Shown here one piece after another: positions 1-11,339 of a DNA stretch of 64,000 nt. Source of the stretch: CAWFFV01 sp963814985. Lineage in GTDB: Bacteria > Chloroflexota > Ktedonobacteria > Ktedonobacterales > Ktedonobacteraceae. A program made the position numbers and the translations under genes. The notes below the pieces were generated by a model. The model had not been told where the DNA came from. It was given only the letters and a program-made list of their open reading frames with translations, and ran no database searches. The stretch is from assembly GCA_963814985.1 (NCBI GenBank), contig CAWFFV010000119.1, forward strand, positions 52,307-116,306. Reading direction: 5' to 3'. Numbering within the stretch: the stretch's first letter is position 1; each line of letters opens with the position of its first letter.

Positions 1-1
1 C

Positions 2-430
2 AAAGATGCTGTCGAGAGTCTTGAAATGGAAATGAGAGGAAGAGTAGAGCAAAGAGGAGACTTTGAGCCACAGAGTACCAGTGCGGTCCCACACGATGAA
101 ATCAAACGTCTGCTACAAGCTGACCAGAAGATCAACGCTATCAAGCTCTATCGTCAAGCAACTGGTGCTTCTTTAAGAGAGGCTAAAGATGCCGTCGAGA
201 GTCTTGAGAGGGAAGTGAGAGGAAGAGTAGAGCAAAGGGGAGACGTTGAGCCGCAGAGTACCAGTGCAGTCCCACACGATGAAATCAAACGTCTGTTACA
301 AGCCGACCAGAAGATCAGTGCCATCAAGCTCTATCGTCAAGCAACCGGAGCTTCTTTAAGAGAGGCTAAAGACGCCGTAGAGAGTCTTGAGAGGGAAGTG
401 AGAGAAAATAAGTCAGGCCCCGCTATATAG
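2..430 (+). CDS. Tandem L7/L12 C-terminal-like repeat protein (5' partial)
   Basis: The frame is open from base 2, so the gene starts upstream of the window. It contains two full copies and one partial copy of a 61-residue (183 bp) module that is nearly identical at DNA level, which indicates recent tandem duplication. Each module carries DEIKRLLQADQK, then AIKLYRQATGASLREAKDAV. This resembles the C-terminal domain of ribosomal protein L7/L12, where a KEAKDLVE helix follows a TGLGL turn. The linker between modules is charged and glutamine-rich. I do not think it is the ribosomal stalk protein itself, because the modules are repeated and no N-terminal dimerisation domain is visible. Its role is unknown. 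A hairpin overlaps the stop codon. Confidence 0.75.
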   Translation, partial: KDAVESLEMEMRGRVEQRGDFEPQSTSAVPHDEIKRLLQADQKINAIKLYRQATGASLREAKDAVESLEREVRGRVEQRGDVEPQSTSAVPHDEIKRLLQADQKISAIKLYRQATGASLREAKDAVESLEREVRENKSGPAI

Positions 431-445
431 TAACGGGGCCTGACT
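411..445. terminator. Bidirectional hairpin between convergent genes
   Basis: A perfect 11-bp inverted repeat (411-421 with 435-445) has a 13-nt loop. It overlaps the stop codon of the rightward gene and lies just after the leftward NYN gene. On the minus strand it is followed by a T-rich stretch, so it probably terminates the NYN transcript best. Confidence 0.7.
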
Positions 446-461
446 ATGATGTTATCTGATA

Positions 462-1880
462 CTAACGTACAAACTGCTTTAACACCTCATCAACACCGGG
501 ATGTGTGCGGTTCAGCCGTAAGTCTTCAGCGCCAGTTGAATCAGTTTGAACAAGCAAAATACTCTGTTGGATGCAGGTATTGAGGAGTTCGCGGGCAGAG
601 TCACGAGTGAGCCGTCCACGGAAACGATTCTTTGGATTAACTGGATCACCGATAAAATTAGAAACACCAATAATAGTACGCCATGACCAGTTACGATCAA
701 TATAATCAAGAAACTGTAAGAACTGGGGATCAAGAACATCCATTGGCGGGGTTCCATAAGGTATTTGCTGGAACTGTGACGCCCCACTCGAAAAATTCAG
801 GGCGGGCATGGCTCCAGTTGTTCCAGTTGACGACATCGCAGGAAAACTTCCGGTTGCGATGGGGATTGCTCCCGTGATACCAGAGCTTCCGCTACTACCC
901 GGAACTAAAGGGACAAACTGATTAGCACTGCTTATAAGATCTCGGCTGACGGTTCCTGGAATACCTACAACAATAACTGTTTTGTTAAGACGTAACTTTA
1001 AACGGGCACTGATACGAGTGAAATCTTTATCGCCTGTCATCAAAACAAAGGTAGAGATGGTAGGACGATCAAAAACTGTTTCAATGATATCCATCAACAT
1101 ATTCAAGTCAACGGTACTTTGCACAACAGTGCTTTGTACAATCGTGCTACTACCACCAGCGTTAGAGCTGATGGCCGCCATATGACCGGTATTACCTGTA
1201 CTGGCGTGCTGATTAGAAGCGGTGGGATATCCTAAAGGACCAGTGTTGCTCTGTCCAAGAGGGCCAGTCGGGCTAGTAGGGCCATAGTGGTTCTGATAGG
1301 ACAAAGACTGTCGATAGGCTTCACGCTGCTGATAGTCGGGCAAGTTGTAACTGTCTTCGGGAGGCTGTTCGTCCTCTGGCAGAAGATGTTCATCATCAAG
1401 CTCATTAGGCAAAGGGAGAGACGTGTCTGGATCAGGAGGCCAGCCAGCAGTACTCTGCGAGCTAATCGAAGGGATTGATGGGAGTGTCCCAGAATTCCCT
1501 GAGATGCTGGTAGGCCACTGTCGTGGATACGAACCGGTAGGGGTTGGATAGCCCCCTGTCCCTTGTTCAGCGACGTAACTACTTGGCGAACCAAGTGAGC
1601 CGGTAGGGTTATTACCAGAAGCATAATGAATAGTGCCCATACGAATACGATCACGTTGTTTCGCAGGGCAATCGACACGATCGATCATCGCCGCCGTTAA
1701 ACTGCCTTTGAATGGCTCCGGTTGTCGAGACCAGTCCGCATAGGCGCGGGCAACCATAACAGTTCCATAGCGACGGGCGACAGCAATAAGCTCCTGGGGA
1801 TCGGGTTCCCGCCGTTGAATATTCAGCATACTATAACGTATGTTCTCAAAATCAATGAATAAAGCAATATCTTCGGGCAC
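462..1880 (-). CDS. NYN-domain (LabA/DUF88-like) protein with long low-complexity insertion
   Basis: This 472-residue protein starts at GTG after a strong GAGAGGAGAAGG site. The N-terminus MPEDIALFIDFENIRYSML carries the first acidic motif of the NYN (PIN-like) RNase fold. A Ser/Pro/Gly/Thr/Gln-rich low-complexity stretch of about 165 residues (around 85-250) then splits the domain. The fold resumes with MLMDIIETVF and FVLMTGDKDFTRI, which holds the second acidic cluster. A second low-complexity linker follows. The C-terminal roughly 90 residues, with FLDYIDRNWSW and RDSARELLNTC, look like a winged-helix segment of the kind found in LabA-type proteins. The family is known for RNA cleavage or RNA binding; the substrate here is unknown. 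It is convergent with the repeat protein and divergent from the HxlR gene. Confidence 0.8.
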   Translation of the reverse strand: MPEDIALFIDFENIRYSMLNIQRREPDPQELIAVARRYGTVMVARAYADWSRQPEPFKGSLTAAMIDRVDCPAKQRDRIRMGTIHYASGNNPTGSLGSPSSYVAEQGTGGYPTPTGSYPRQWPTSISGNSGTLPSIPSISSQSTAGWPPDPDTSLPLPNELDDEHLLPEDEQPPEDSYNLPDYQQREAYRQSLSYQNHYGPTSPTGPLGQSNTGPLGYPTASNQHASTGNTGHMAAISSNAGGSSTIVQSTVVQSTVDLNMLMDIIETVFDRPTISTFVLMTGDKDFTRISARLKLRLNKTVIVVGIPGTVSRDLISSANQFVPLVPGSSGSSGITGAIPIATGSFPAMSSTGTTGAMPALNFSSGASQFQQIPYGTPPMDVLDPQFLQFLDYIDRNWSWRTIIGVSNFIGDPVNPKNRFRGRLTRDSARELLNTCIQQSILLVQTDSTGAEDLRLNRTHPGVDEVLKQFVR

Positions 1881-2084
1881 AACCTTCTCCTCTCATTGGG
1901 AGAAACCGCGCAGGCCAAGATTTACGATTGTTCAAGTGCTCGGACAACCTTGCAGTGCATCCTCTAGCTATGAGCATATCATAATTTTTGGGTAAAGTCG
2001 AGAGGTCTACGCTTTACTTTACGTATTTACTATGGTATATTCTTTAGTTGAGAAAGGACATGATTTGCAAAAGAGTATGAAGCA

Positions 2085-2420
2085 ATGGCGCTAATAAAAT
2101 CCAATCATATTGATGATATCATCTGCCCCGTGGCCCGCACTGCTCACATCGTGAGCGGGAAATGGACCTTACTTCTTATCCGCGATCTGGCCTCTGGTAT
2201 TAAACGCTTTAATCAGCTTGAACGCTCACTCAATGGCATCAGCCCCAAAACCCTCTCTGAACGACTGCGTTCCCTCGAAGAAGAGGGAATTCTCGTTCGG
2301 CAAACGTTCGCGGAGGTACCTCCTCGTGTAGAATATACGCTAACAGAGAAAGGACATGACCTCGTTTACGTCATAGAGAGTATGCGTAGCTACGGGCAAC
2401 GGTGGCTATGCAACGAGTAG
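2085..2420 (+). CDS. HxlR-family winged-helix regulator
   Basis: The 111-residue protein has the typical HxlR architecture: a cysteine near the start (IICPVARTAHIVSGKW), LLLIRDLASGIKRFNQLER, then the recognition helix SPKTLSERLRSLEEEGI and the wing PPRVEYTLTEKG. In this family the N-terminal cysteine often senses electrophiles or oxidants (YodB-like); the conserved position is present here. It is alone on its strand, between the divergent NYN gene and a terminator. The region upstream (2020-2060) is AT-rich and could hold a shared divergent promoter. The target is unknown. Confidence 0.9.
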   Translation: MALIKSNHIDDIICPVARTAHIVSGKWTLLLIRDLASGIKRFNQLERSLNGISPKTLSERLRSLEEEGILVRQTFAEVPPRVEYTLTEKGHDLVYVIESMRSYGQRWLCNE

Positions 2421-2462
2421 AACGTATACCCCGTCGGTTTCTTCTCCAACTTGACTGATACC

Positions 2463-2493
2463 AAGAACCGGAGGTAAGCCCCCGGTTCTTTTA
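2463..2493 (+). terminator. Rho-independent terminator after the HxlR gene
   Basis: AAGAACCGG (2463-2471) pairs with CCGGTTCTT (2482-2490) and is followed by more T residues. Because the stem starts with AA and ends with TT, it can also work leftward for the convergent gene at 2518-2811. Confidence 0.75.
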
Positions 2494-2517
2494 CTACATG
2501 CAGAAGCACAACGCTTA

Positions 2518-2811
2518 TTAGAGTGCAGTTCCCACCAATTCACGATTATGATCAGCCAGGAAACGGTGGAGCACGCCCGCTGTAGTTGCAATGGTATACT
2601 CTTCCGTCGAATGATCCTCAGATCTCTTTACCAGATCATACAGGCTGGCAATATCGTAGCGTACCTGCACCTGAAGCTGGCCCTCGCTATTAAACCCTTC
2701 AACGAAGAGACCATCCTCTTCCTCATGGAGCGCGATACTCTTTACGCCAATCTGATCTAGCACCTGTCCGACTGCGCGTAAGATACTCGCATAACTGAAC
2801 GTGGCCGGCAT
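2518..2811 (-). CDS. Hypothetical 97-residue protein
   Basis: The gene starts at ATG 2811 after a GGGAGG site. The small acidic protein shows an N-terminal helix (ASILRAVGQVLDQIG), then a likely beta-rich part (SIALHEEEDGLFVEGF, QLQVQVRYDIASLYDLVKR) and a C-terminal helix. No motif points to a function. It has no signal peptide or membrane segment. It is monocistronic, and I do not recognise the family. Confidence 0.65.
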   Translation of the reverse strand: MPATFSYASILRAVGQVLDQIGVKSIALHEEEDGLFVEGFNSEGQLQVQVRYDIASLYDLVKRSEDHSTEEYTIATTAGVLHRFLADHNRELVGTAL

Positions 2812-2959
2812 TGATCCCTCCCTAAATAATCGGAGATTATATTCGTTACTAGTAGACTACATTGTCAAACCTGGCAACACACCATTACGAGGCAGGTGGT
2901 TTGTCAGCCTCATACTATACTTCGACAATTTTATCATTACATTCGCGTAAACGTCAAGT

Positions 2960-3925
2960 TCACCGCTTTGCACTTATCCCATTGGTCAGGGGGCCAGTCG
3001 TTGCCCATTCCTCAGCAGGTAATGGGGTATTTACAGCTACTGGCTCACGGTCAGGGGTATTGAGGATCTCAATGGCTTTGAGCCGCCAGAAGCGTGCACT
3101 GGCAGGTCGTTTCAGTGAGAGAAATTGTGCCAGACCTTCATCAGTGATATCGGGTGTCGCTTTGAGAGCTTCAATGGTCATCTGCAGTTTGTCAGGGTTT
3201 CCATCAGTGCTAACAGCTATCAAAGAGGGGTTGAGATCCTCTGTATTGGTGTTAAGAAAATCCCTTTCAATGGCAACAACCTGACCAGTAATAGGACGAT
3301 TGGGATTGGCTTTCTCGGCTTCGTTTGTCTGCGGGGTTACCTCACTGGCAACTCGATTGTTCGTTCCGGTAACAAATGCACCAACACGGGAACCAGAAGA
3401 GAGTGCACGTCGTAAAGTTGCGATGGGTAGTTGTGTCTGCTTGGCCAGTTCACCAAGGGCATTTACTTGCACTGCTTTCTGCTGTTTTTCCTCTGCAGCC
3501 GTTTCCGTTATCGTTTCCGCCATCATGGTGTAAACGATACCGAGAAGTGGGAACGCGCTGGCCATAAAGGGGAAGACGCTGGTTAGCCAGGGTGCTGTAC
3601 TCTCGGCAGAATTCAACATGGTGGGGCTATGAAATTGTTTGGCATAGGCCCAGTTGACCGCCCAGGAGAAAATGGTACACATTAAAATAAGGATCCAGTG
3701 CTGCCATACGGCTCTAGGTGTGCGGTACTTGCGATATCTTTGAAAAGCTGTCCAGGAAAGAAGATATACAGTGACATCAATACTTATGGCAATAGCATAA
3801 CTGACGGCCCACCACCAGACGCCTTCTGGTCCCTGAGATGGTTCAAACGATGCAAAGAAATAGGCCACATGGGGAATTGATGCTGCCAAAAATACGGCGA
3901 ATGCAATCCAGAAAAAAAATTTCAT
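2960..3925 (-). CDS. Integral membrane protein with C-terminal cytosolic helix-turn-helix-like region
   Basis: The 321-residue protein has about four membrane segments in the first 150 residues (FFFWIAFAVFLAASIPHVAY; WWAVSYAIAISIDVTVYLL; WILILMCTIFSWAVNWAY; FPFMASAFPLLGIVYTMMA). A soluble tail of about 170 residues follows. The tail contains ALGELAKQTQLPIATLRRAL and LAQFLSLKRPASARFWRL, which look like short DNA-binding-type helix pairs. The layout recalls membrane proteins of mobile-element or conjugation origin, but I do not recognise a family. Start is ATG 3925. Confidence 0.65.
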   Translation of the reverse strand: MKFFFWIAFAVFLAASIPHVAYFFASFEPSQGPEGVWWWAVSYAIAISIDVTVYLLSWTAFQRYRKYRTPRAVWQHWILILMCTIFSWAVNWAYAKQFHSPTMLNSAESTAPWLTSVFPFMASAFPLLGIVYTMMAETITETAAEEKQQKAVQVNALGELAKQTQLPIATLRRALSSGSRVGAFVTGTNNRVASEVTPQTNEAEKANPNRPITGQVVAIERDFLNTNTEDLNPSLIAVSTDGNPDKLQMTIEALKATPDITDEGLAQFLSLKRPASARFWRLKAIEILNTPDREPVAVNTPLPAEEWATTGPLTNGISAKR

Positions 3926-4206
3926 TGTGAGACAGTTTCCTCCATTACTATCATTATTACTCTTCTCCCTCTATTACCCCCTTTTATGCATATACGTAAT
4001 AGAGCCATACTATATCAACGTTCGTTAATGACTAGAGTATCTTTACCAGTAACATCAAGCTATTTTTGATCAAGGCTAAGCCTTCGGCGTTCCCCTCAGG
4101 CATAATGTTCCGGGCAGATCCCGTTTGCTAAGCGGATGAAGGGAACGAAACAGAAAGGGCAAAAAAACGAGTTTTTGAAATTTCCCAAAATTCCTTGCAC
4201 AAAGTG
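3926..4206. other. Intergenic stretch upstream of the 23S promoter, no gene seen
   Basis: About 280 bases hold no supported gene and no 16S or tRNA sequence. Small GC-rich inverted patches exist around 4077-4150, but no convincing terminator or RNA. Confidence 0.5.
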
Positions 4207-4237
4207 TTGACAAGCCGTCGAAAGTATGGCATATTAT
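4207..4237 (+). promoter_or_regulatory. Probable promoter of the 23S rRNA gene
   Basis: A perfect -35 box TTGACA (4207-4212) is followed by TATTAT (4232-4237). The spacer is 17 to 19 bases depending on the -10 register. It lies about 120 bases before the mature 23S start and upstream of the 5' processing arm. The rRNA gene therefore appears to be transcribed on its own. Confidence 0.65.
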
Positions 4238-4276
4238 GCAAGCACCGCGAGAGACGCGATGCAAAAGCACTCTAAC

Positions 4277-4314
4277 AACTAAATAAGCATAATTACTTCA
4301 ATTTTGTTGAGCAA
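4277..4314 (+). other. 5' arm of the pre-23S processing stem
   Basis: This arm is complementary, with few mismatches, to 7356-7390 downstream of the 23S gene. Together they form a long base-paired stalk that brings the 23S ends together, the usual substrate of RNase III. Confidence 0.75.
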
Positions 4315-4356
4315 ATCAAGAAGAGTTGAAGCAGAGGTACCATCGAGGAAAGAAAC

Positions 4357-7321
<2,965 letters not shown>

Positions 7322-7355
7322 CCCTCCTGGTCACTCATCTTCACTCCCTTGAGTG

Positions 7356-7390
7356 GCTCGACAAAATTGAGGTAATTATGCTTTTTAGTT
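7356..7390 (+). other. 3' arm of the pre-23S processing stem
   Basis: This is the partner of the arm at 4277-4314. The shared core is a 15-base block around AATTGAGGTAATTATGC with one or two mismatches. It lies between the mature 3' end and the terminator. Confidence 0.75.
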
Positions 7391-7398
7391 AGTGCGAA

Positions 7399-7438
7399 AA
7401 CAAAACCACCATTATGATTTCATAATGGTGGTTTTGTT
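7399..7438 (+). terminator. Terminator of the 23S rRNA transcription unit
   Basis: A perfect 18-bp stem (7399-7416 with 7421-7438) closes a 4-nt ATTT loop, and the descending arm ends in GGTTTTGTT. It marks the end of the unit, confirming that no 5S gene is cotranscribed. Confidence 0.9.
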
Positions 7439-7535
7439 ATATTGCTAATGTATCTCTCCAGCCGAACGTAGACTGGAGTTTCGTCTTGCCTTTGAAATCC
7501 TCACTTACGATTTTCGCAGAGAGCCTGGCTCTCCC

Positions 7536-8753
7536 TCAATCAGGAGCTAGCGCACAATATATCTCCCGCCGTATCTCTTCATCCTCCTCCGTCTCCTGGG
7601 CGGCACAGAGAGCCTGTCGCGCTTGCTCTCCGCCGAGACGACCTAAAGCCCATGCGGCATGGCCCCGTACCAGTGGCTCATGGTCATGTAAGGCTCCGAT
7701 GAGCGCGGGTACGGCTTGCATATCACCACTATTACCCAGGGCGACACAAACATTGCGTAATAGTCCCCGTCGTTTGGTACGCTTGATAGGACTGCGCTTA
7801 AAACGTTCACGAAATTGTTCCTCTGTCAGAGAGAGTAAGGGGATAAGTTCAGGGCTGCTTCCTACGGCGGATCGGGGCTGAAATGCTTCATGCGGTTTGA
7901 ATGGCGTCTGGTCTGTGACATTTTGACGATTAGCTCTTCCTACAGTCAACAGGTTTCCTGAACGCAATCCCAATCGCTCCTCCGCAATTTTGTTGACAGG
8001 ACATACCTCCTGGCAGATATCACAGCCAAAGATGAGATTACCCATCAATGGACGCAATTCCAGAGGAATGCTGCCGCGTAATTCGATCGTGAGAAAAGAG
8101 ATACAGCGTGTATTGTCTAACTCGTAGGGATTGGGCAAAGCCTGCGTTGGACATGCGTGCAGACAGATCTCGCAGCTACCACAGCTTGTCTTGAGCGGTT
8201 GGTCAATGCTCAAAGGGAGGTTAGTCACGATCTCTGCCAGAAAGACCCATGACCCCCATCCCTTTGTCAATATATTCGTGTTCTTGCCATACCAACCCAA
8301 CCCTGCCCGCTGAGCTACCGCACGATCTACCATCCGCCCTGTATCGACAAAGATTCGCGTCTCAACCGCCTCTGGCACCTCGTCGCATGCATATTCACGA
8401 AGCCAGACTGTAAATTGTTGTAGTTTGGGTTTGATAACATCGTGGTAATCTTCTCCCCAGGCATAACGTGCGATGCGTCCACGCGGAGTACTGCCCTCCT
8501 GTTCATCTGGTTGCTGTGTGAGATAAAACATGGCAAGAGAAATGATGGATCTGGCTTCTGGTAACAATGCATCTGGATGACATGACACATCGGCACGTTG
8601 CTCTGTAAACCAGGGAAGGCCGTCCATCAATCCCTGTGCAATGCGCTCTTTAATGACGCGCCTGGCTTCGGGGAATTCCTCTGCGCCGGTGATGCGCACC
8701 AGATCGAAGCCAAGCGAGTATGCATACTCTTTGATCGTCAGTATATTGAGCAT
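7536..8753 (-). CDS. queG: Epoxyqueuosine reductase
   Basis: QueG reduces epoxyqueuosine to queuosine in tRNA anticodons, using cobalamin and two [4Fe-4S] clusters in the cytosol. The 405-residue protein shows the family signature: VDTGRMVDRAVAQRAGLGWYG around residues 136-156 (with the catalytic Asp), CGSCEICLHACP at 191-202, CISFLTIE at 217-224 and FGCDICQEVCP at 242-252. The C-terminal 60 residues are HEAT-like repeats (AVPALIGALHDHEPLVRGHA), as in long QueG forms. The start ATG overlaps the stop of the upstream ABC permease gene by one base (TAATG), so translation is probably coupled. That is an unusual partner for a tRNA-modification gene. Confidence 0.95.
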   Translation of the reverse strand: MLNILTIKEYAYSLGFDLVRITGAEEFPEARRVIKERIAQGLMDGLPWFTEQRADVSCHPDALLPEARSIISLAMFYLTQQPDEQEGSTPRGRIARYAWGEDYHDVIKPKLQQFTVWLREYACDEVPEAVETRIFVDTGRMVDRAVAQRAGLGWYGKNTNILTKGWGSWVFLAEIVTNLPLSIDQPLKTSCGSCEICLHACPTQALPNPYELDNTRCISFLTIELRGSIPLELRPLMGNLIFGCDICQEVCPVNKIAEERLGLRSGNLLTVGRANRQNVTDQTPFKPHEAFQPRSAVGSSPELIPLLSLTEEQFRERFKRSPIKRTKRRGLLRNVCVALGNSGDMQAVPALIGALHDHEPLVRGHAAWALGRLGGEQARQALCAAQETEEDEEIRREIYCALAPD

Positions 8754-9814
8754 TAGTTTGTTATATCACGTCGCTTAATGACCCACCATGCCAGACCAAT
8801 GGACAGAGCCAGATGAACGGCCAGCACCAGGAGAGCATGCAAGTCGGACAATTGAGCAGGCAATGTGCCAGGAGAAAGATAATGCTCTTGATTTTGTGTC
8901 AAGGCGGCAATGTTATTTCCTACAAAGTAATCAGGTATAGCTTTTACAAAATCACCCAATCCTCCCTTGTTCAAGCTACCAACCAGGACGAGTATACCGG
9001 ACAGAGCGCCTTCGAGCGCCCACCAGATGAGTGCTCCTGCCACGCCTGCTACCGTCGCTCTGCCTAACGTTGATAGACAGAAAGCAAGCATGGTATACAT
9101 AAACACTCCCAGCATGGAGACCAACAGGTCAAGGACTGCGTGGAGTATCCATGTCCCTGTGAGAAAGCTAAAATCGACATTTATCCCCGTTATCAGGTTG
9201 AGAAGCGCACCTGTCAGAATACCCAGAGGTACCAGGACAAGAAAACTCAGCGCCACACAGGTAAGAATTGCTCCTATCTTTGCCAGGAGAAATTGTGTAC
9301 GTGTGGGACCACGCGTAAACATCAGGCGTATCGTCCCAACGCTATATTCACCTCCAACAATGGTGCCCGCCAGAATAATGATGAGAATTAGCCCTAAAGT
9401 GCGGGTAATTTGCATTGCTAGATCGAACGAAGCCGGCAAGCGTAGTGGTCCAGAAACGTTGTCCAGGGTTTCTTGTTTCGCTTGCTTTGCTTGTGCCAGA
9501 TCCACATCTGTTGGTGGATGGCTGAGACAGGGTTGTATCTGTACGGATGAGCATTGTGGAGGCAAAAAGTTTTCTACTGGACTGTAAAGTACAACAGTTG
9601 CACCAAGTGAAATTCCAGCGAAAGATACAAGCATGATAAGGATACTAACAGTACTCAGTACCTTTGACATCATCCGACGTCGTATCTTGTAAAGTTCTAC
9701 CCCGATCAGACGGAGAAGCACACTAAAGAAGTCCAGCCGTCCCATAACGACCGTGTCAGTGCGTGTTAGTAGAGGAGCATGCTGTTCTGTAGTGGTTGGT
9801 GGTAAGGTGCTCAA
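8753..9814 (-). CDS. ABC-2 type transporter permease
   Basis: The 353-residue protein starts at TTG with a 4-base overlap (TTGA) with the ATPase gene. It has the ABC-2 plan: an N-terminal membrane segment after ELYKIRRRMMSKVLS, an extracellular loop of about 70 residues with two cysteines, then five hydrophobic segments. The conserved VGGEYSVGTIRLMFTRGPTR follows the second membrane segment. That motif is typical of bacitracin- or lantibiotic-type exporter permeases. Together with the ATPase it forms an exporter of unknown substrate. Confidence 0.88.
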   Translation of the reverse strand: MSTLPPTTTEQHAPLLTRTDTVVMGRLDFFSVLLRLIGVELYKIRRRMMSKVLSTVSILIMLVSFAGISLGATVVLYSPVENFLPPQCSSVQIQPCLSHPPTDVDLAQAKQAKQETLDNVSGPLRLPASFDLAMQITRTLGLILIIILAGTIVGGEYSVGTIRLMFTRGPTRTQFLLAKIGAILTCVALSFLVLVPLGILTGALLNLITGINVDFSFLTGTWILHAVLDLLVSMLGVFMYTMLAFCLSTLGRATVAGVAGALIWWALEGALSGILVLVGSLNKGGLGDFVKAIPDYFVGNNIAALTQNQEHYLSPGTLPAQLSDLHALLVLAVHLALSIGLAWWVIKRRDITN

Positions 9815-10884
9815 AGGGTTCCTCGCTTTCCGCCGCTGGATGTCGATATCGTTTGCTCTGGTGCATCGGCCAGGGCCTCCATGCCAACATGAGAACTCTT
9901 TGCCGAGAATGGGGTTGTGACCTCTAAGAAGAGATCTTCCAGGCTTCCCTCACGTGGATGAAGTTCTGCTGCAAAGATATTCTTTCGGGCCAGCAGTGCA
10001 TTAATTTCTGCGGCATGACTGGCTGGTGTATCTATGATAAGCACAGGTTGGCTCCGTCTATTTTGCTCGATACGGACATCTCTAATCCAGTTTGCTTCCT
10101 GCACCTGTGCCTGTTGCAACAAATGGTGAGCCAGATGCGTCTGATCCAGCTGGTCCAAACGTACCTCAACCTGCTCGCTGCCCTTGAGCAGCTCATGCAC
10201 ATGGCCTTGCTTGACCAGATTACCCTTTTTGAGAATGGCTACACGGTTACAAACCTGTTGCACCTCATACAGAATGTGGCTGGAGAGAAAAATCGTCTTG
10301 CCTAGCGAAGACAGGCGTTGGATAAGCCGACGAATTTCGATGACACCAGCAGGATCAAGTCCATTGGTCGGTTCGTCGAGGAGCACCAGTTCAGGATCAG
10401 AGAGGAGAGCAGCAGCGATACCCAGACGTTGCTTCATACCGAGCGAGTACTTGCGATAGGCGAGCTTCTCGTAAGTACGCAACTCGACAATTTCGAGCAC
10501 TTCTGTGAGGCGGCGATCGTTGGATTTACCAGACATCATCCCTGATGTGGCTGCAATGACTCGCAGGTTATCCAGACCAGATAGGTAGGGATAGAAGACG
10601 GGAGTTTCTACGATGGCTCCAATGTGTTGGAGAATCTCTGGGAGTTGGTATGCGTTGTCCATGCCAAAAAGGACCGCCCGTCCTGCCGTAGGACGGATAA
10701 GACCAAGAAGCATACGGATAGTCGTTGTTTTCCCTGAACCATTTGGGCCAAGAAAACCAAAGACATCCCCACGCATCACCTGGAGATGCAAGTCATTGAC
10801 AGCAACCAGGTTCCCAAAAGCTTTGGTGAGTCTACTTGTGCTGATGACAGTAGTGCCATCATACTGAGGTGAGAGATCGTCCAC
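9811..10884 (-). CDS. ABC transporter ATP-binding protein (BcrA/CcmA type)
   Basis: All nucleotide-binding motifs are intact: Walker A GPNGSGKTT, signature YSLGMKQRLG, Walker B LVLLDEPTNGLDPAG and the switch histidine in SSHIL. The C-terminal extension of about 100 residues is usual for drug or antimicrobial-peptide exporters. I place the start at GTG 10884 because AAGGAG lies 6 bases before it; the TTG at 10890 would abut the ribosome-binding site. It is the first gene of the ATPase-permease-queG unit. Confidence 0.9.
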   Translation of the reverse strand: MDDLSPQYDGTTVISTSRLTKAFGNLVAVNDLHLQVMRGDVFGFLGPNGSGKTTTIRMLLGLIRPTAGRAVLFGMDNAYQLPEILQHIGAIVETPVFYPYLSGLDNLRVIAATSGMMSGKSNDRRLTEVLEIVELRTYEKLAYRKYSLGMKQRLGIAAALLSDPELVLLDEPTNGLDPAGVIEIRRLIQRLSSLGKTIFLSSHILYEVQQVCNRVAILKKGNLVKQGHVHELLKGSEQVEVRLDQLDQTHLAHHLLQQAQVQEANWIRDVRIEQNRRSQPVLIIDTPASHAAEINALLARKNIFAAELHPREGSLEDLFLEVTTPFSAKSSHVGMEALADAPEQTISTSSGGKRGTL

Positions 10885-11096
10885 TATCAACTCCTTTTTC
10901 TTGAAGGTGGATTGTCAACAGTGTCTATTTCCAAGTGGATAAAGTCGGTTACGTATGACATAACTGCTAGTATAACATTCCTCCTCCTCAGACACCAATA
11001 TAACCTCTTTTTAATCAAATATCTCTCAGCTAAGGACAGAAGCCAATGTAGCACAAATAGCTATCAAGTTTTTTATCCCTTAACAGCTCATTTTGC

Positions 11097-11335
11097 CTAA
11101 TTTGACGAGATAGCATAATAGTTGGAGATAACACGATGAGGGTGAGAAGAGTCACTGGTAAAGATCAAAGTTGAACCAACTTCAAGCCACTCTGACTGAC
11201 GATGTGCAGCAAACTCTGTGAGGATAACTCTATCCACATCGTGGTAGGTGTTGGCCTCAATCATAGAGGTAAGCGAGCCGAGGGAATGCCCGATCAAGTT
11301 GACATGAGAAAAAGAGACGCCTCCGATCGCGCCTG
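11097..11335 (-). pseudogene. Alpha/beta-hydrolase fragment
   Basis: About 78 codons encode FSHVNLIGHSLGSLTSMI, the nucleophile elbow (G-H-S-L-G) of an alpha/beta hydrolase, followed by DVDRVILTEF. There is no N-terminal part before the elbow, and the C-terminal Asp/His part is missing. It lies directly behind the decayed flavoprotein gene. This is a remnant, not a working enzyme. Confidence 0.6.
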
Positions 11336-11339
11336 CCCT

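Noticed and set aside
26..400. Tandem 183-bp repeats considered as a CRISPR array
   Set aside because: The repeats are coding, directly adjacent, without unique spacers, and far too long.
7322..7535. 5S rRNA or tRNA after the 23S gene
   Set aside because: The interval holds only the processing arm and a terminator; no 5S or cloverleaf sequence is present.
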